Below are positions 13,522-20,938 of a stretch of 23,217 nt of DNA, in pieces. The stretch spans positions 1-23,217 of the forward strand of contig JBILVB010000046.1 of assembly GCA_044370695.1 (NCBI GenBank). Reading direction: 5' to 3'. The notes below the pieces were generated by a model. That model worked only from the letters and a program-made list of their open reading frames with translations. It was not told where the DNA came from and searched no databases. Both the position numbers and the translations under genes were made by a program. Each line of letters opens with the position of its first letter. Position 1 is the first letter of the stretch. Origin of the DNA: JBEIFW01 sp044370695 (GTDB taxonomy: Bacteria > Actinomycetota > Acidimicrobiia > Acidimicrobiales > Ilumatobacteraceae).

Positions 13522-14382
13522 TCAGCCCTGCCGGTAGGGGCCGTCGCGCCAGTCGAGGGCAGCGCGCAGACCTTGGTTGCGGGCGATCCGGCCGAACTCG
13601 GCCAGGGCCGGGGTCTCGTGGAAGATCGCGTCGAAGTCCGCGCCCTCCTGGGCGGCCAACCGCAGTCCCATGATCTCGAACCACCGGTTGGTGACGTGCT
13701 TGTGGACCGTGAGCGCGTCGAGCGGGTTGAGCGCGACCCGGTGGCAGAACGCCAGGGTGCGGTCGTCCAACTCGTCGGCCGGGACCACGTGGCGCACCAA
13801 TCCGAGCCGGGCGGCTTCGTCCGCGTCGATCAGGTCGCCAGTGAACAGCAGCTCTTTGGTTGCGGCCGCACCGATCTTCACCGGCAGCATGCCGAGCGTG
13901 ACCGGGATGCCCATGCCCCGCCCCGCCGGGTGCCCGAAGCGGGTGCCCTCGGCGGCGAAGACGATGTCGCAGGCGCCGATGAGGTCGAGCCCGCCGGACA
14001 GGCAGAACCCGTGGACCTGGGCGACGACGGGCTTGCGGTAGCCCCACAGCCACAACCAGTCCTCGACCAGCTCGCGCAAGCCTTCCCGGTCCCGTGCGAT
14101 TCGGGACTCGCCGAGGTCGGCAAGCGCATCGCCGCGCCGCCCACCGCTGCGACCCGTGTCGTAGGCATCGGTACCCGGGGTGAGGTCGTACCCGGGGCTG
14201 AAGGCGCGTCCCGCGCCCCGGATCCGAACGACCCGGACCCGATCGCCGGGGTTCAGCTCGACGAGCGCAGCGCGCAGGTCGGCCCGCAGGCCCGGGCTGA
14301 TGGCGTTGAGCTGCTCGGGGCGGTGCAGGGTGACGGTGGCGACCGCCCCGTCGACCTCGACGATCACGTTCTCGTACGGCAC
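13522..14382 (-). CDS. Enoyl-CoA hydratase/isomerase family protein (crotonase)
   Basis: A 286-residue crotonase. It has RAFSPGYDL (59-67), an unusual variant of the oxyanion motif usually written AFCAGxD, and VHGFCLSGGLDLIGACDIVF (123-142). The second catalytic Glu is kept (Glu177, TKELLFTG), while the first position is not Glu (FGHPAGRGMG). An insert of ~35 residues at 70-105 makes it longer than the classic ~260. GTG 14382 is preceded by GGAGGA at about 5 nt; an upstream start at 14442 would run over the divergent promoter region. Residue changes suggest chemistry other than simple hydration. It ends 22 bp from the convergent HxlR gene. Confidence 0.9.
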   Translation of the reverse strand: MPYENVIVEVDGAVATVTLHRPEQLNAISPGLRADLRAALVELNPGDRVRVVRIRGAGRAFSPGYDLTPGTDAYDTGRSGGRRGDALADLGESRIARDREGLRELVEDWLWLWGYRKPVVAQVHGFCLSGGLDLIGACDIVFAAEGTRFGHPAGRGMGIPVTLGMLPVKIGAAATKELLFTGDLIDADEAARLGLVRHVVPADELDDRTLAFCHRVALNPLDALTVHKHVTNRWFEIMGLRLAAQEGADFDAIFHETPALAEFGRIARNQGLRAALDWRDGPYRQG

Positions 14383-14441
14383 GGTTCCTCCTCGTTCGTG
14401 CGCCGTCCTATCGGAGCCCGTTCCGAACGCGCCAACACCCA

Positions 14442-14447
14442 TAGGCT
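14442..14447 (+). promoter_or_regulatory. -10 box of the DUF885 gene (leaderless type)
   Basis: TAGGCT is followed by 7 nt and ATG 14455. There is no ribosome-binding site in the interval. A possible -35, TTCCGA (14421-14426), is spaced 15 bp. Confidence 0.45.
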
Positions 14448-14454
14448 TGCCTCG

Positions 14455-16155
14455 ATGCCCGAACCGTCTGCGCCTGGCGAGCCGGCTCCGTCCCCGGACA
14501 CGGTCAGCGCCATCGCCGACCGATACGTCGAGGAGCTCGGGCGTCTCGATCCGGTCGAGGCCGTGCGCAGCGGGATCGGCCTCGACGGCGTGACGCTCAC
14601 GGACTACTCGCCCGACGGGCGCTCGGCCCGTCTCGCATGGCTACGGGAGGTCCAGGCGTCGCTGCAGCGGACCCCGCCCGTCGACGAGGCCGAGCGGCTC
14701 GGCGCCCGCTATCTGCTCGACGAGTGTGCCGGTCAGATCGAACTGCTCGAGGCCCGGGAAACCGATCTGCTCCCGAGCGCGTTGGCAGGGCCCCCGGCCT
14801 CGGTGCGCATGGTGTTCGACCTCATGGACCGCTCGACCCCGGCATCCTGGGAGCCGGTGCTGGCCCGGCTGCGGGCGGTGCCCGACGTGATGGCCGGGTA
14901 CCGGCGGTCGCTGGAGGAGGCGGCGGCCGATGGTCCCGGCGTGTCGCGCCGGTTGGTGTTCGCGCTCGCCGAGCAGTGCCGGACGTGGGGCGGATCGGGC
15001 GACGCCGAAGGGGGTGAACGGTCGTGGTTCGAGCAGTACGTGGACGGGGCCGGAGCCGACGGACCAACGGCGAGAGCGTTGCCGGATGCTGCGCGCGCCG
15101 CCGGGCGTGCCTACGGGGAGCTGGCGGACTGGCTGGAGCGCGAGGCGGTGACGAGCTCCCGGGACGTCGACGGGGTGGGTGCCGAGCGGTACGGGCTGTG
15201 GGCGCGCACGATGCTCGGGTCGGCGCCGGATCTCGACGAGGCCTACGCCTGGGGGGTCGAGGAGTGGCGCCGGATCGACGATGAGCGCGTCGCCGAGTGC
15301 CGGCGCTGGTGGCCCGGTGCGTCCTGGGACGAGGTGCTGGCCGAGCTCGCCGAACCGCGCCGGAGCCTCGAGGGCGTCGATGCCTACCGGGGATGGCTGC
15401 AGGACCTGACCGACGCCGCCGTCGACGGTCTCGACGGGGTGGAGTTCGACATCCCGATCCCGTTGCGGCGCTGCGTGGTGTCGATCCCGCCGGCGGGCAG
15501 TGCGGCGGCGCCGTACTACACCTCGCCGTCGGAGGACCTGAGCGTGCCCGGGCGGACGTGGTGGCCGACTCTCGGGGCGCAGCGCTTCAGCCGCTGGGAC
15601 AAGGTCACGACCGTCTACCACGAGGCGGTGCCGGGCCATCACCTGCAGGCCGGTGCCGTGGCACTGGCCCCGTTGACCCGTGCACACCGGTTGGCCTTCC
15701 TGGCGGGGCACGGGGAGGGCTGGGCCCTTTACGCCGAACGACTGATGGACGAACTCGGCTGGTTCGCCACCCCGGAGACCCGGCTCGGATTCCTCGCGTC
15801 GCAGGCGTTCCGGGCGGCCCGGGTGGTGATCGACATCGGCCTGCACACGGGTCGGCCCGTGCCGACGGGCCTCCCCGGCGCGGGCACGCCGTGGACCCCT
15901 GCGCTCGCTCGGGACGCGATCGCGCGCGCCGGCGGGCTCTCGCCGGCGTTCGCCCGCAGCGAGGTGCTGCGATACCTGTCGTGGCCGGCCCAGGCGACGA
16001 GCTACAAGCTCGGGGAGCGCACGTGGTTGGCCGGTCGGGACGACGCGCAGCGCCGCGCCGGCGCCGCGTTCGACCGGCGGGCCTGGCATGCCCGGGCGTT
16101 GTCGTTGGGAGCGTTGGGCCTCGACGCACTGCGCGACGAACTGGGCCGGTGCTGA
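14455..16155 (+). CDS. DUF885 family protein, putative zinc carboxypeptidase-like
   Basis: A 566-residue DUF885 protein of typical family length. The metal-binding-like motif YHEAVPGHHLQ has His389, Glu390, His395 and His396, and a second element GHGEGWALYAERL (418-430) supplies Glu421. This HExxxGHH plus GEGWALY pair defines the family, which is related to M32-like or gluzincin peptidases; characterised activity is scarce. No signal peptide is seen: the N terminus is acidic and Pro/Ser-rich, so a cytosolic location is likely. The stop overlaps the GTG of the PPOX-fold gene by 7 bp. The family call is firm, the peptidase function inferred. Confidence 0.9.
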   Translation: MPEPSAPGEPAPSPDTVSAIADRYVEELGRLDPVEAVRSGIGLDGVTLTDYSPDGRSARLAWLREVQASLQRTPPVDEAERLGARYLLDECAGQIELLEARETDLLPSALAGPPASVRMVFDLMDRSTPASWEPVLARLRAVPDVMAGYRRSLEEAAADGPGVSRRLVFALAEQCRTWGGSGDAEGGERSWFEQYVDGAGADGPTARALPDAARAAGRAYGELADWLEREAVTSSRDVDGVGAERYGLWARTMLGSAPDLDEAYAWGVEEWRRIDDERVAECRRWWPGASWDEVLAELAEPRRSLEGVDAYRGWLQDLTDAAVDGLDGVEFDIPIPLRRCVVSIPPAGSAAAPYYTSPSEDLSVPGRTWWPTLGAQRFSRWDKVTTVYHEAVPGHHLQAGAVALAPLTRAHRLAFLAGHGEGWALYAERLMDELGWFATPETRLGFLASQAFRAARVVIDIGLHTGRPVPTGLPGAGTPWTPALARDAIARAGGLSPAFARSEVLRYLSWPAQATSYKLGERTWLAGRDDAQRRAGAAFDRRAWHARALSLGALGLDALRDELGRC

Positions 16156-16607
16156 CGGTGGTCTCCTGGGGGCGGTTCGCCGAGGCGGAGCCGGCGCTCG
16201 CCGCCCGGGTCGAGTCCTGCCTGCGGGCCCGGCGTCACCACGTCATGGCGACGCTTCGCGCCGACGGCTCGCCGCGCCTGAGCGGCACCGAGGTGGCGTT
16301 CGTCGACGGAGATCTCCGGATCGGGATGATGCCGGGGACACGGCGAGGTGACGATCTGCGACGCGACCCCCGGGTCGCGCTGCACAGCCAGGGCGTCGAT
16401 CCGCCCGAGGACGATCCGGGCGGCTGGGCCGGTGAGGCCAAGGTCGCCGGTCGGGCGGTCGCCGTGCCCGACGCCGCGACGGGGGGTGAGTCCTTCGCGA
16501 TCGGGATCGACGAGGTGGTCTTCACGTCGATCGGTTCGCCGGCCGATCACCTCGTCGTCGAGTGGTGGTCGCCGGCCGGGGGACTGCGGCGCATCGAGCG
16601 GTACTGA
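16149..16607 (+). CDS. Pyridoxamine 5'-phosphate oxidase-fold flavoprotein
   Basis: A 152-residue single-domain split-barrel protein: WGRFAEAEPALAARV, then HHVMATLRADGSPRLSGTEV (the first barrel strands and flavin-phosphate-binding region), LRIGMMPGTRRGDDLRRDPR and VALHS. Such proteins bind FMN, heme or F420 and reduce small molecules; true PNPOx function is unlikely because the usual C-terminal substrate motif is missing. GTG 16149 overlaps the DUF885 stop by 7 bp; GTG 16158 is an alternative. The overlap points to co-translation with the DUF885 protein. Confidence 0.82.
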   Translation: MLTVVSWGRFAEAEPALAARVESCLRARRHHVMATLRADGSPRLSGTEVAFVDGDLRIGMMPGTRRGDDLRRDPRVALHSQGVDPPEDDPGGWAGEAKVAGRAVAVPDAATGGESFAIGIDEVVFTSIGSPADHLVVEWWSPAGGLRRIERY

Positions 16608-16677
16608 GCGCCCGCATGCACGGTACGGTGCCCGCTGGTGCACCGAGGGGGTGTGCGCCGCCGAGGAGGACTGCGCC

Positions 16678-17466
16678 GTGCTCGACCCTGCCGCCTACCG
16701 GGCCATCGCCATCGACGTCCACGACGACGGCGTCGCGGTCGCCACGCTGAACCGGCCCGAGCGGCTCAACGCCGTCGACGCCGTCATGCATCGCGAACTG
16801 TCGACCCTGGCGGCCGACGCCGACGTCGACCCGTCGGTGAAGGTGTTGGTCATCACGGGCGCCGGGCGTGCGTTCTGTGCCGGTGGCGACTTCTCGGGGA
16901 CCGGCCCCGATTCGTCGAGCCAGGCGATGTGGACCGAGGCGCGCCGGATCGTCGACGCGTTGCTCGAGTGCCGCAAGCCGGTGCTGTCTGCGGTGAACGG
17001 CTACGCCATGGGCCTCGGGGCGACCGTGGCGCTGCTGTGCGACGTGGTCGTCGTCGCCCGGTCGGCCTCGTTCGCCGATCCGCACGTGACCATGGGTGTG
17101 GGGGCCGGCGACGGGGGCCAGGTGATCTGGCCGTTGCTGATGGGCGTGAACCGGGCGAAGTACTACCTGATGACCGGCGACCGGCTCGTGGCCGAGGAGG
17201 CCGAACGGTTGGGGCTCGTGAACTTCGTGGTCGACGACGGCACGGCGTTGGACCGGGCCGTCGGGATCGCGCAGCGCCTCGCCGCCGGACCGAGCGTCGC
17301 GATCCAGGCCTCGAAGGTGCCGATCAACCACTGGATCCGGACCCAGGCGGCGCAGATCCTGCCGCTGTCGTTGGCGATGGAGTCGGCGTGTTTCGGCACC
17401 GAGGACGCCGCAGAAGCGGCGCTCGCGTTCCGTGAGAAGCGGGCGCCGCGCTTCGTCGGGCGCTGA
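16678..17466 (+). CDS. Crotonase family protein lacking both canonical glutamates
   Basis: A 262-residue crotonase with an intact oxyanion hole: GRAFCAGGDFSG (63-74) and VNGYAMGLGATVALLCDVVV (106-125). The two hydratase glutamates are replaced by His136 (FADPHVTMG) and Tyr162 or 163 (AKYYLMTG). The segment GVGAGDGGQVIWPLLMG (140-156) places Asp145 in the active-site loop, where a base could sit. That AGDGG..WPLL pattern marks a distinct crotonase subgroup. GTG 16678 is preceded by GAGGAGGA about 7 nt upstream. Hydration is unlikely; isomerisation, hydrolysis or C-C cleavage of an acyl-CoA is possible. Confidence 0.9.
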   Translation: MLDPAAYRAIAIDVHDDGVAVATLNRPERLNAVDAVMHRELSTLAADADVDPSVKVLVITGAGRAFCAGGDFSGTGPDSSSQAMWTEARRIVDALLECRKPVLSAVNGYAMGLGATVALLCDVVVVARSASFADPHVTMGVGAGDGGQVIWPLLMGVNRAKYYLMTGDRLVAEEAERLGLVNFVVDDGTALDRAVGIAQRLAAGPSVAIQASKVPINHWIRTQAAQILPLSLAMESACFGTEDAAEAALAFREKRAPRFVGR

Positions 17467-17472
17467 GGCACA

Positions 17473-17504
17473 CGGCACCGGTCGTTTGCGTGCAGCGCGT
17501 GCCG
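17473..17504. terminator. Weak hairpin between convergent genes
   Basis: CGGCAC (17473-17478) pairs with GTGCCG (17499-17504) over a 20-nt loop, between the convergent stops of the crotonase (17466) and SelO (17506). Position suggests a shared terminator, but the stem is short. Confidence 0.28.
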
Positions 17505-17505
17505 A

Positions 17506-18981
17506 TCAGGTGCCGCAGAACGTGACGTAGCGGCCGGCGCCGGCGGGCGCCGGCTCGGCGTATCGCTCCCGGCCGGGGCGCACGACGAAGGGGTTGCGCA
17601 CGGCGTCGAGCAGCGCCTCCAGCGGGCCGAGGTCGTCGGCGACCGCAGCGGCGAGCGCCTCTTCCACCAGATGGTTGCGCGGGACGTAGACGGGGTTGCG
17701 CCCGTCCATCGCGTCGGCGCCCGCACCGGCGTCGTGCGAGCTGAGCGCACCCTGCCAGCGGGCGACCCAGGCGTGTGCGGCCTGCCGGGCGAGTGGTCCG
17801 GTGAACAGGGCGTCGAACGGTGCGTCATCGCCACGGCGGCGTCGGGCCAGGGCGCGGAAGAAGCCCGTGAAGTCAACTCGATGCGTCTGCAACAAGGTGA
17901 GGAGGTCCTCGATCAGCGTGGTGTCGCCGGGGTCGGTGTCGATGCCGAGCTTGGCGAGCATTCCGGTCCGCCACCGGTGATCGAACCGGGCGGGGAAGCG
18001 CTGCAGGACCTCGGTGGCGGCGGCGACGGCGCGGTGCTGGTCGTCGTCGAAGAGGCGCAGCATCGCCTCGCCGAGGCGGGCGAGGTTCCATTGCGCCATG
18101 TTGGGCTGGTTTCCCCACGCATATCGGCCGCTGTGGTCGATCGAGCTGAACACGGTCGCGGGGTCGTAGGCGTCCATGAACGCGCACGGCCCGTAGTCGA
18201 TCGTCTCGCCGGAGATCGTCATGTTGTCGGTGTTCATCACCCCGTGGACGAACCCGACGAGCATCCAGCGGGCCACGAGTGATGCCTGGGCGTCGACGAC
18301 GGCGTCGTACAGGGCGAGGTAGGGGTTGGGGGCATCGCCGGCGCCGGGATGGTGGCGGGCGATGGCGTGGTCGGCGAGGCGTCGCAGCAGGGTGGGATCG
18401 GCGTGGGCGGCCGCGTACTGGAAGCTGCCGACGCGCAGGTGGCTGGCGGCGACGCGGGCCAGCACGGCGCCGGGCAGCCATTCCTCCCGTGCGATCTGCT
18501 CGCCGGTGGCGACCACGGCGAGCGAGCGGGTGGTGGGAATGCCCAGGGCGTGCATCGCCTCGCTGATCACGTACTCCCGCAACATCGGGCCCACGGCGGC
18601 CTTGCCGTCACCGCCTCGGGCGAAGGGTGTGCGGCCCGAACCCTTCAGGTGGAGGTCGTGCCGGCGACCGTGCGGGTCGACGAGTTCACCGAGCAGCAGG
18701 GCCCGACCGTCGCCGAGCCGGGGGGAGAACCCGCCGAACTGATGGCCTGCGTAGGCCTGGGCGACTGGCCGAGCGCCGTCGGGTAGGTCGGCCCCGACCA
18801 GGAGCGCGATCCCGGCGGGGGAGCGCAGTGCGGTCGGGTCGAGACCGAGCTCGACGGCCAGGGCGTCGTTGACGACGAGGGCGCGCGGTGCCGGTGTCGG
18901 GGCCGCTTGCCAGGGTTCGTAGAGACCGTCGAGGTCCCGGGCGAACCAGTCGTCGAGGCGGACGTCGAGTTCGATCGTCAT
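17506..18981 (-). CDS. selO: Protein adenylyltransferase SelO (YdiU family)
   Basis: A 491-residue pseudokinase-fold protein that transfers AMP to Ser/Thr/Tyr of target proteins, linked to redox stress in characterised members. Active-site residues are in place: Lys113 (HLKGSGRTPF), Glu136 (REYVISEAMHALG), Asp252-Asn253 (NTDNM) and Asp262 (IDYGP). The AYAGHQFGGFSPRLGDGRA block (77-95) is typical. It ends in TFCGT, the Cys-containing tail common in bacterial members, where animal SelO has selenocysteine. ATG 18981 follows a TAGCGT box by 7 nt; GTG 18990 is less likely because it overlaps that box. It stands alone on its strand between two terminator candidates. Confidence 0.96.
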   Translation of the reverse strand: MTIELDVRLDDWFARDLDGLYEPWQAAPTPAPRALVVNDALAVELGLDPTALRSPAGIALLVGADLPDGARPVAQAYAGHQFGGFSPRLGDGRALLLGELVDPHGRRHDLHLKGSGRTPFARGGDGKAAVGPMLREYVISEAMHALGIPTTRSLAVVATGEQIAREEWLPGAVLARVAASHLRVGSFQYAAAHADPTLLRRLADHAIARHHPGAGDAPNPYLALYDAVVDAQASLVARWMLVGFVHGVMNTDNMTISGETIDYGPCAFMDAYDPATVFSSIDHSGRYAWGNQPNMAQWNLARLGEAMLRLFDDDQHRAVAAATEVLQRFPARFDHRWRTGMLAKLGIDTDPGDTTLIEDLLTLLQTHRVDFTGFFRALARRRRGDDAPFDALFTGPLARQAAHAWVARWQGALSSHDAGAGADAMDGRNPVYVPRNHLVEEALAAAVADDLGPLEALLDAVRNPFVVRPGRERYAEPAPAGAGRYVTFCGT

Positions 18982-18988
18982 GTGCAGC

Positions 18989-18994
18989 ACGCTA
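18989..18994 (-). promoter_or_regulatory. -10 box of selO (leaderless type)
   Basis: On the minus strand TAGCGT is followed by 7 nt and ATG 18981. No -35 and no ribosome-binding site were recognised. Confidence 0.42.
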
Positions 18995-19015
18995 CGGCGC
19001 TCCCCGGCGTTCGAT

Positions 19016-19049
19016 GGGGCCGGACCCCCGATCGCAGGGATCCGGCCCC
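19016..19049 (-). terminator. Strong hairpin after the membrane protein gene
   Basis: GGGGCCGGA (19016-19024) is perfectly complementary to TCCGGCCCC (19041-19049). A further CCC/GGG pairing past a one-base bulge lengthens the stem to about 12 bp. It begins 5 bp past the stop of the minus-strand membrane gene (19055) and before the selO promoter. No U-tract follows. It most likely ends the carotenoid oxygenase-membrane protein transcript. Confidence 0.65.
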
Positions 19050-19054
19050 GTCGA

Positions 19055-19468
19055 TCACTCCGGCAGGAGCAGGCCGATCCCGACGCCGAGCGTCGACAGG
19101 CCGAGGATGACGGCGCCGATCGGCACGAGGCGGATCAGCGGGCCGGCGGGCCCGCCGGCGGTGCGCGGGGCACCGCCGAAGAACCCGCCCGAAATCAGTA
19201 GTGGTGAGGCGAACAACCCGATCCGCAACGCCCACACCAGACCGTCGGCCATACGGGAGGAATCGAGGACGAGGTGGCCGAGGATGCCGAGCAGGACGAG
19301 CACGCCCGCGTGGGCGTGACCGGCCCGGAAGTATCGCGTCTGGTCGTCGGTGATGTTCTCCCGTCCGGCCTGGCGGCGCAGGATCGACAGCAGGAAGGTG
19401 CCGCCGAAGGCGATGGTGGGAAGGGAGATGAACGCGAGTGCGATCATCCAGCGGGCGGGGTCGCTCAT
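19055..19468 (-). CDS. Small four-helix membrane protein, unknown function
   Basis: A 137-residue hydrophobic protein with four predicted helices at about 7-30, 51-68, 77-98 and 112-135. Helix 2 begins with RAGHAHAGVLVLL, carrying His51 and His53. Between helices 3 and 4 is a Gly/Pro-rich loop (GGAPRTAGGPAGP). I do not recognise a characterised family. The His pair at a helix start could bind metal or heme, but that is speculation. It starts 44 bp after the carotenoid oxygenase stop, with GAGGA 7 nt before the ATG, and is followed by a strong hairpin. It is therefore the second gene of a two-gene operon under the TetR-linked promoter. Confidence 0.8.
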   Translation of the reverse strand: MSDPARWMIALAFISLPTIAFGGTFLLSILRRQAGRENITDDQTRYFRAGHAHAGVLVLLGILGHLVLDSSRMADGLVWALRIGLFASPLLISGGFFGGAPRTAGGPAGPLIRLVPIGAVILGLSTLGVGIGLLLPE

Positions 19469-19512
19469 GGGTTGTCCTCGTCTCGTGTCGGTGCGTCGTC
19501 GCGCTCCGGTGG

Positions 19513-20877
19513 TCAGTGGGGGTCGGCGACCCAGTTACCGTGGAAGCCGAACGGGATGCGCTGGGGGAGCAGGACCCGGGCGACGTATCCCTGGTCGAAG
19601 TCCTGGGCGTCGAGCACGGCGAACTCGGCGAGGCCGGTGTCGCCGTCGTGGACGAAGGTGACGAGCCAGCCGTCGTCCTCTGCGGTGGCTCCGGGCCGAC
19701 CGACGAACACCGGCTCCCCCGCAGCCCGACCGGGACCGTGGTCGAACACCTGACGGGCGCCGGTCACCAGGTCGTGCTTGACGGTCGGCCAGTGCATCGA
19801 GTCCGGGTCGGGCTGGGCGCAGTAGCCGAATCGGTACGGCTTGCCCGTGAGCGAGCCGCGGTGGCGGGGGAACTCGTTGACCGCCTCGTCGATCGTGGTC
19901 GCCCGCACGGTGCGGCGCACCGGGTCGATCTCCCACCGCACGAGGCGGGCGAGCGAGTCGCCGAAGGGGCCGAGCAGGTCGTCGCGCATCATCCGGTCGT
20001 AGAAGCACACGTCGAGTACGACGCCGCCGTCGGGCGTGTCGTACGCGTTCATCGGGTGGAAGACGTACCCGACCGGCACGTCGACCCAGACGATGTCGGC
20101 CGCGGTGCCCTCGCGGGGGAGCAACCCGACCCGGTTGCCGTAGTCGTCGTTCCAGCGGAACGGGAATCGGCCGGCGAAGGCCATCTCGAGATCGACGAGC
20201 ACCGGCTGGTCGTAGACGACGGCGTAGCGCTCGGTGAGCGACATGTCGTGCACCATCGACATGCCCGGCAGCGGGATGTCGACCGTTCGGTTCACCCTCC
20301 CGTCGGCGCCGACGCGCACGTACTGGACGTGATCGAACCACTGGCCCCAGGCGTAGGCCATGGCGTGGAGTTCCCCGGTGGCCGGGTCGAGTTTCGGGTG
20401 CGCGGAGAAGGCGCCCGGCAGGGTGCCGAAGAAGTCGTTGCGGCCGATGGTCTCGAGTTCGTAGCTGAGCTCGACCGGGCAGCCGCCGGCTTCGACCATG
20501 GCCCAGGTCGTGCCGGCGAAGCCGCCGACGTTGGTGTTGGGCCCGCCGTCGGAGTCGTTCCAGTTGCGGCCCGGGATGTCGCCCTGGCCGCGCAAGCGAC
20601 TCAGGCGCGTGGAGCCGACGTACCGGTTGCGATACCACTCGGCCCGTCCGTCCCGCAGGCGGATCCCGTGCACCATGCCGTCACCCATGAACCAGTGGTG
20701 GGTGGCGGGATCGATGGGCCCGAACGGGTTCGGCCCGTTGCGGAGGTACCGGCCGTTCAGCTCCACCGGCAGCTTCCCGATCACCGGCAGGTCGAACGCC
20801 GTCACCTCGTCGGCGACCGGGGCGTAGTTGCTGGTCAGGTAGCGATTCTGCGCCGGGGCGGGAGCGGTGTCGGTCAT
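19513..20877 (-). CDS. Carotenoid cleavage oxygenase family protein
   Basis: A 454-residue seven-bladed propeller oxygenase. The four iron-binding histidines are His160 (FSAHPK), His210 (MVHDMS), His274 (YVFHPMNAY) and His446 (PFGFHGNW). The entry motif NGRYLRNGPNPFGP (41-54) and HWFMGDGMVHG (61-71) are family hallmarks. Members cleave a C=C bond of carotenoids, apocarotenoids or stilbenes such as lignostilbene with O2. The substrate is not readable here. No signal peptide is present. ATG 20877 follows a TTGACA-17-TAGACA promoter. It is divergent from a TetR regulator and co-oriented with a small membrane protein. Confidence 0.94.
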   Translation of the reverse strand: MTDTAPAPAQNRYLTSNYAPVADEVTAFDLPVIGKLPVELNGRYLRNGPNPFGPIDPATHHWFMGDGMVHGIRLRDGRAEWYRNRYVGSTRLSRLRGQGDIPGRNWNDSDGGPNTNVGGFAGTTWAMVEAGGCPVELSYELETIGRNDFFGTLPGAFSAHPKLDPATGELHAMAYAWGQWFDHVQYVRVGADGRVNRTVDIPLPGMSMVHDMSLTERYAVVYDQPVLVDLEMAFAGRFPFRWNDDYGNRVGLLPREGTAADIVWVDVPVGYVFHPMNAYDTPDGGVVLDVCFYDRMMRDDLLGPFGDSLARLVRWEIDPVRRTVRATTIDEAVNEFPRHRGSLTGKPYRFGYCAQPDPDSMHWPTVKHDLVTGARQVFDHGPGRAAGEPVFVGRPGATAEDDGWLVTFVHDGDTGLAEFAVLDAQDFDQGYVARVLLPQRIPFGFHGNWVADPH

Positions 20878-20885
20878 GGTGACAC

Positions 20886-20914
20886 TGTCTAGTCGCGGCA
20901 CTTGACGTTGTCAA
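20886..20914 (-). promoter_or_regulatory. Promoter of the carotenoid oxygenase gene
   Basis: On the minus strand a perfect TTGACA (20909-20914) is spaced 17 bp from TAGACA (20886-20891), and ATG 20877 follows after 8 nt. The -35 lies in the TetR-type palindrome. This is the best sigma-70-like promoter in the window. Confidence 0.7.
20902..20914. promoter_or_regulatory. Palindromic operator for the TetR regulator
   Basis: TTGAC-GTT-GTCAA has perfect 5-bp arms. It covers the -35 boxes of both divergent promoters, so one bound dimer would block both genes. Assignment to the adjacent TetR protein is inferred from position. Confidence 0.6.
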
Positions 20915-20932
20915 CCGCTTCCTCGGTATCCT
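20902..20932 (+). promoter_or_regulatory. Leaderless promoter of the TetR gene
   Basis: TTGACG (20902-20907) and TATCCT (20927-20932) are spaced 19 bp. Six bases later comes GTG 20939, and there is no ribosome-binding site. Confidence 0.55.
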
Positions 20933-20938
20933 CACCGG

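Noticed and set aside
13438..14454. N-terminal extension of the DUF885 frame upstream of ATG 14455
   Set aside because: The sequence there is a shadow of the minus-strand crotonase, and a leaderless promoter fits ATG 14455.
17506..17523. Selenocysteine at the SelO C terminus
   Set aside because: The tail reads TFCGT with ordinary Cys and a normal stop; no in-frame UGA precedes it.
18981..18990. Upstream GTG start of selO
   Set aside because: It would overlap the TAGCGT -10 box and adds only three residues; ATG 18981 also lines up the active-site residues at the family's usual numbers.
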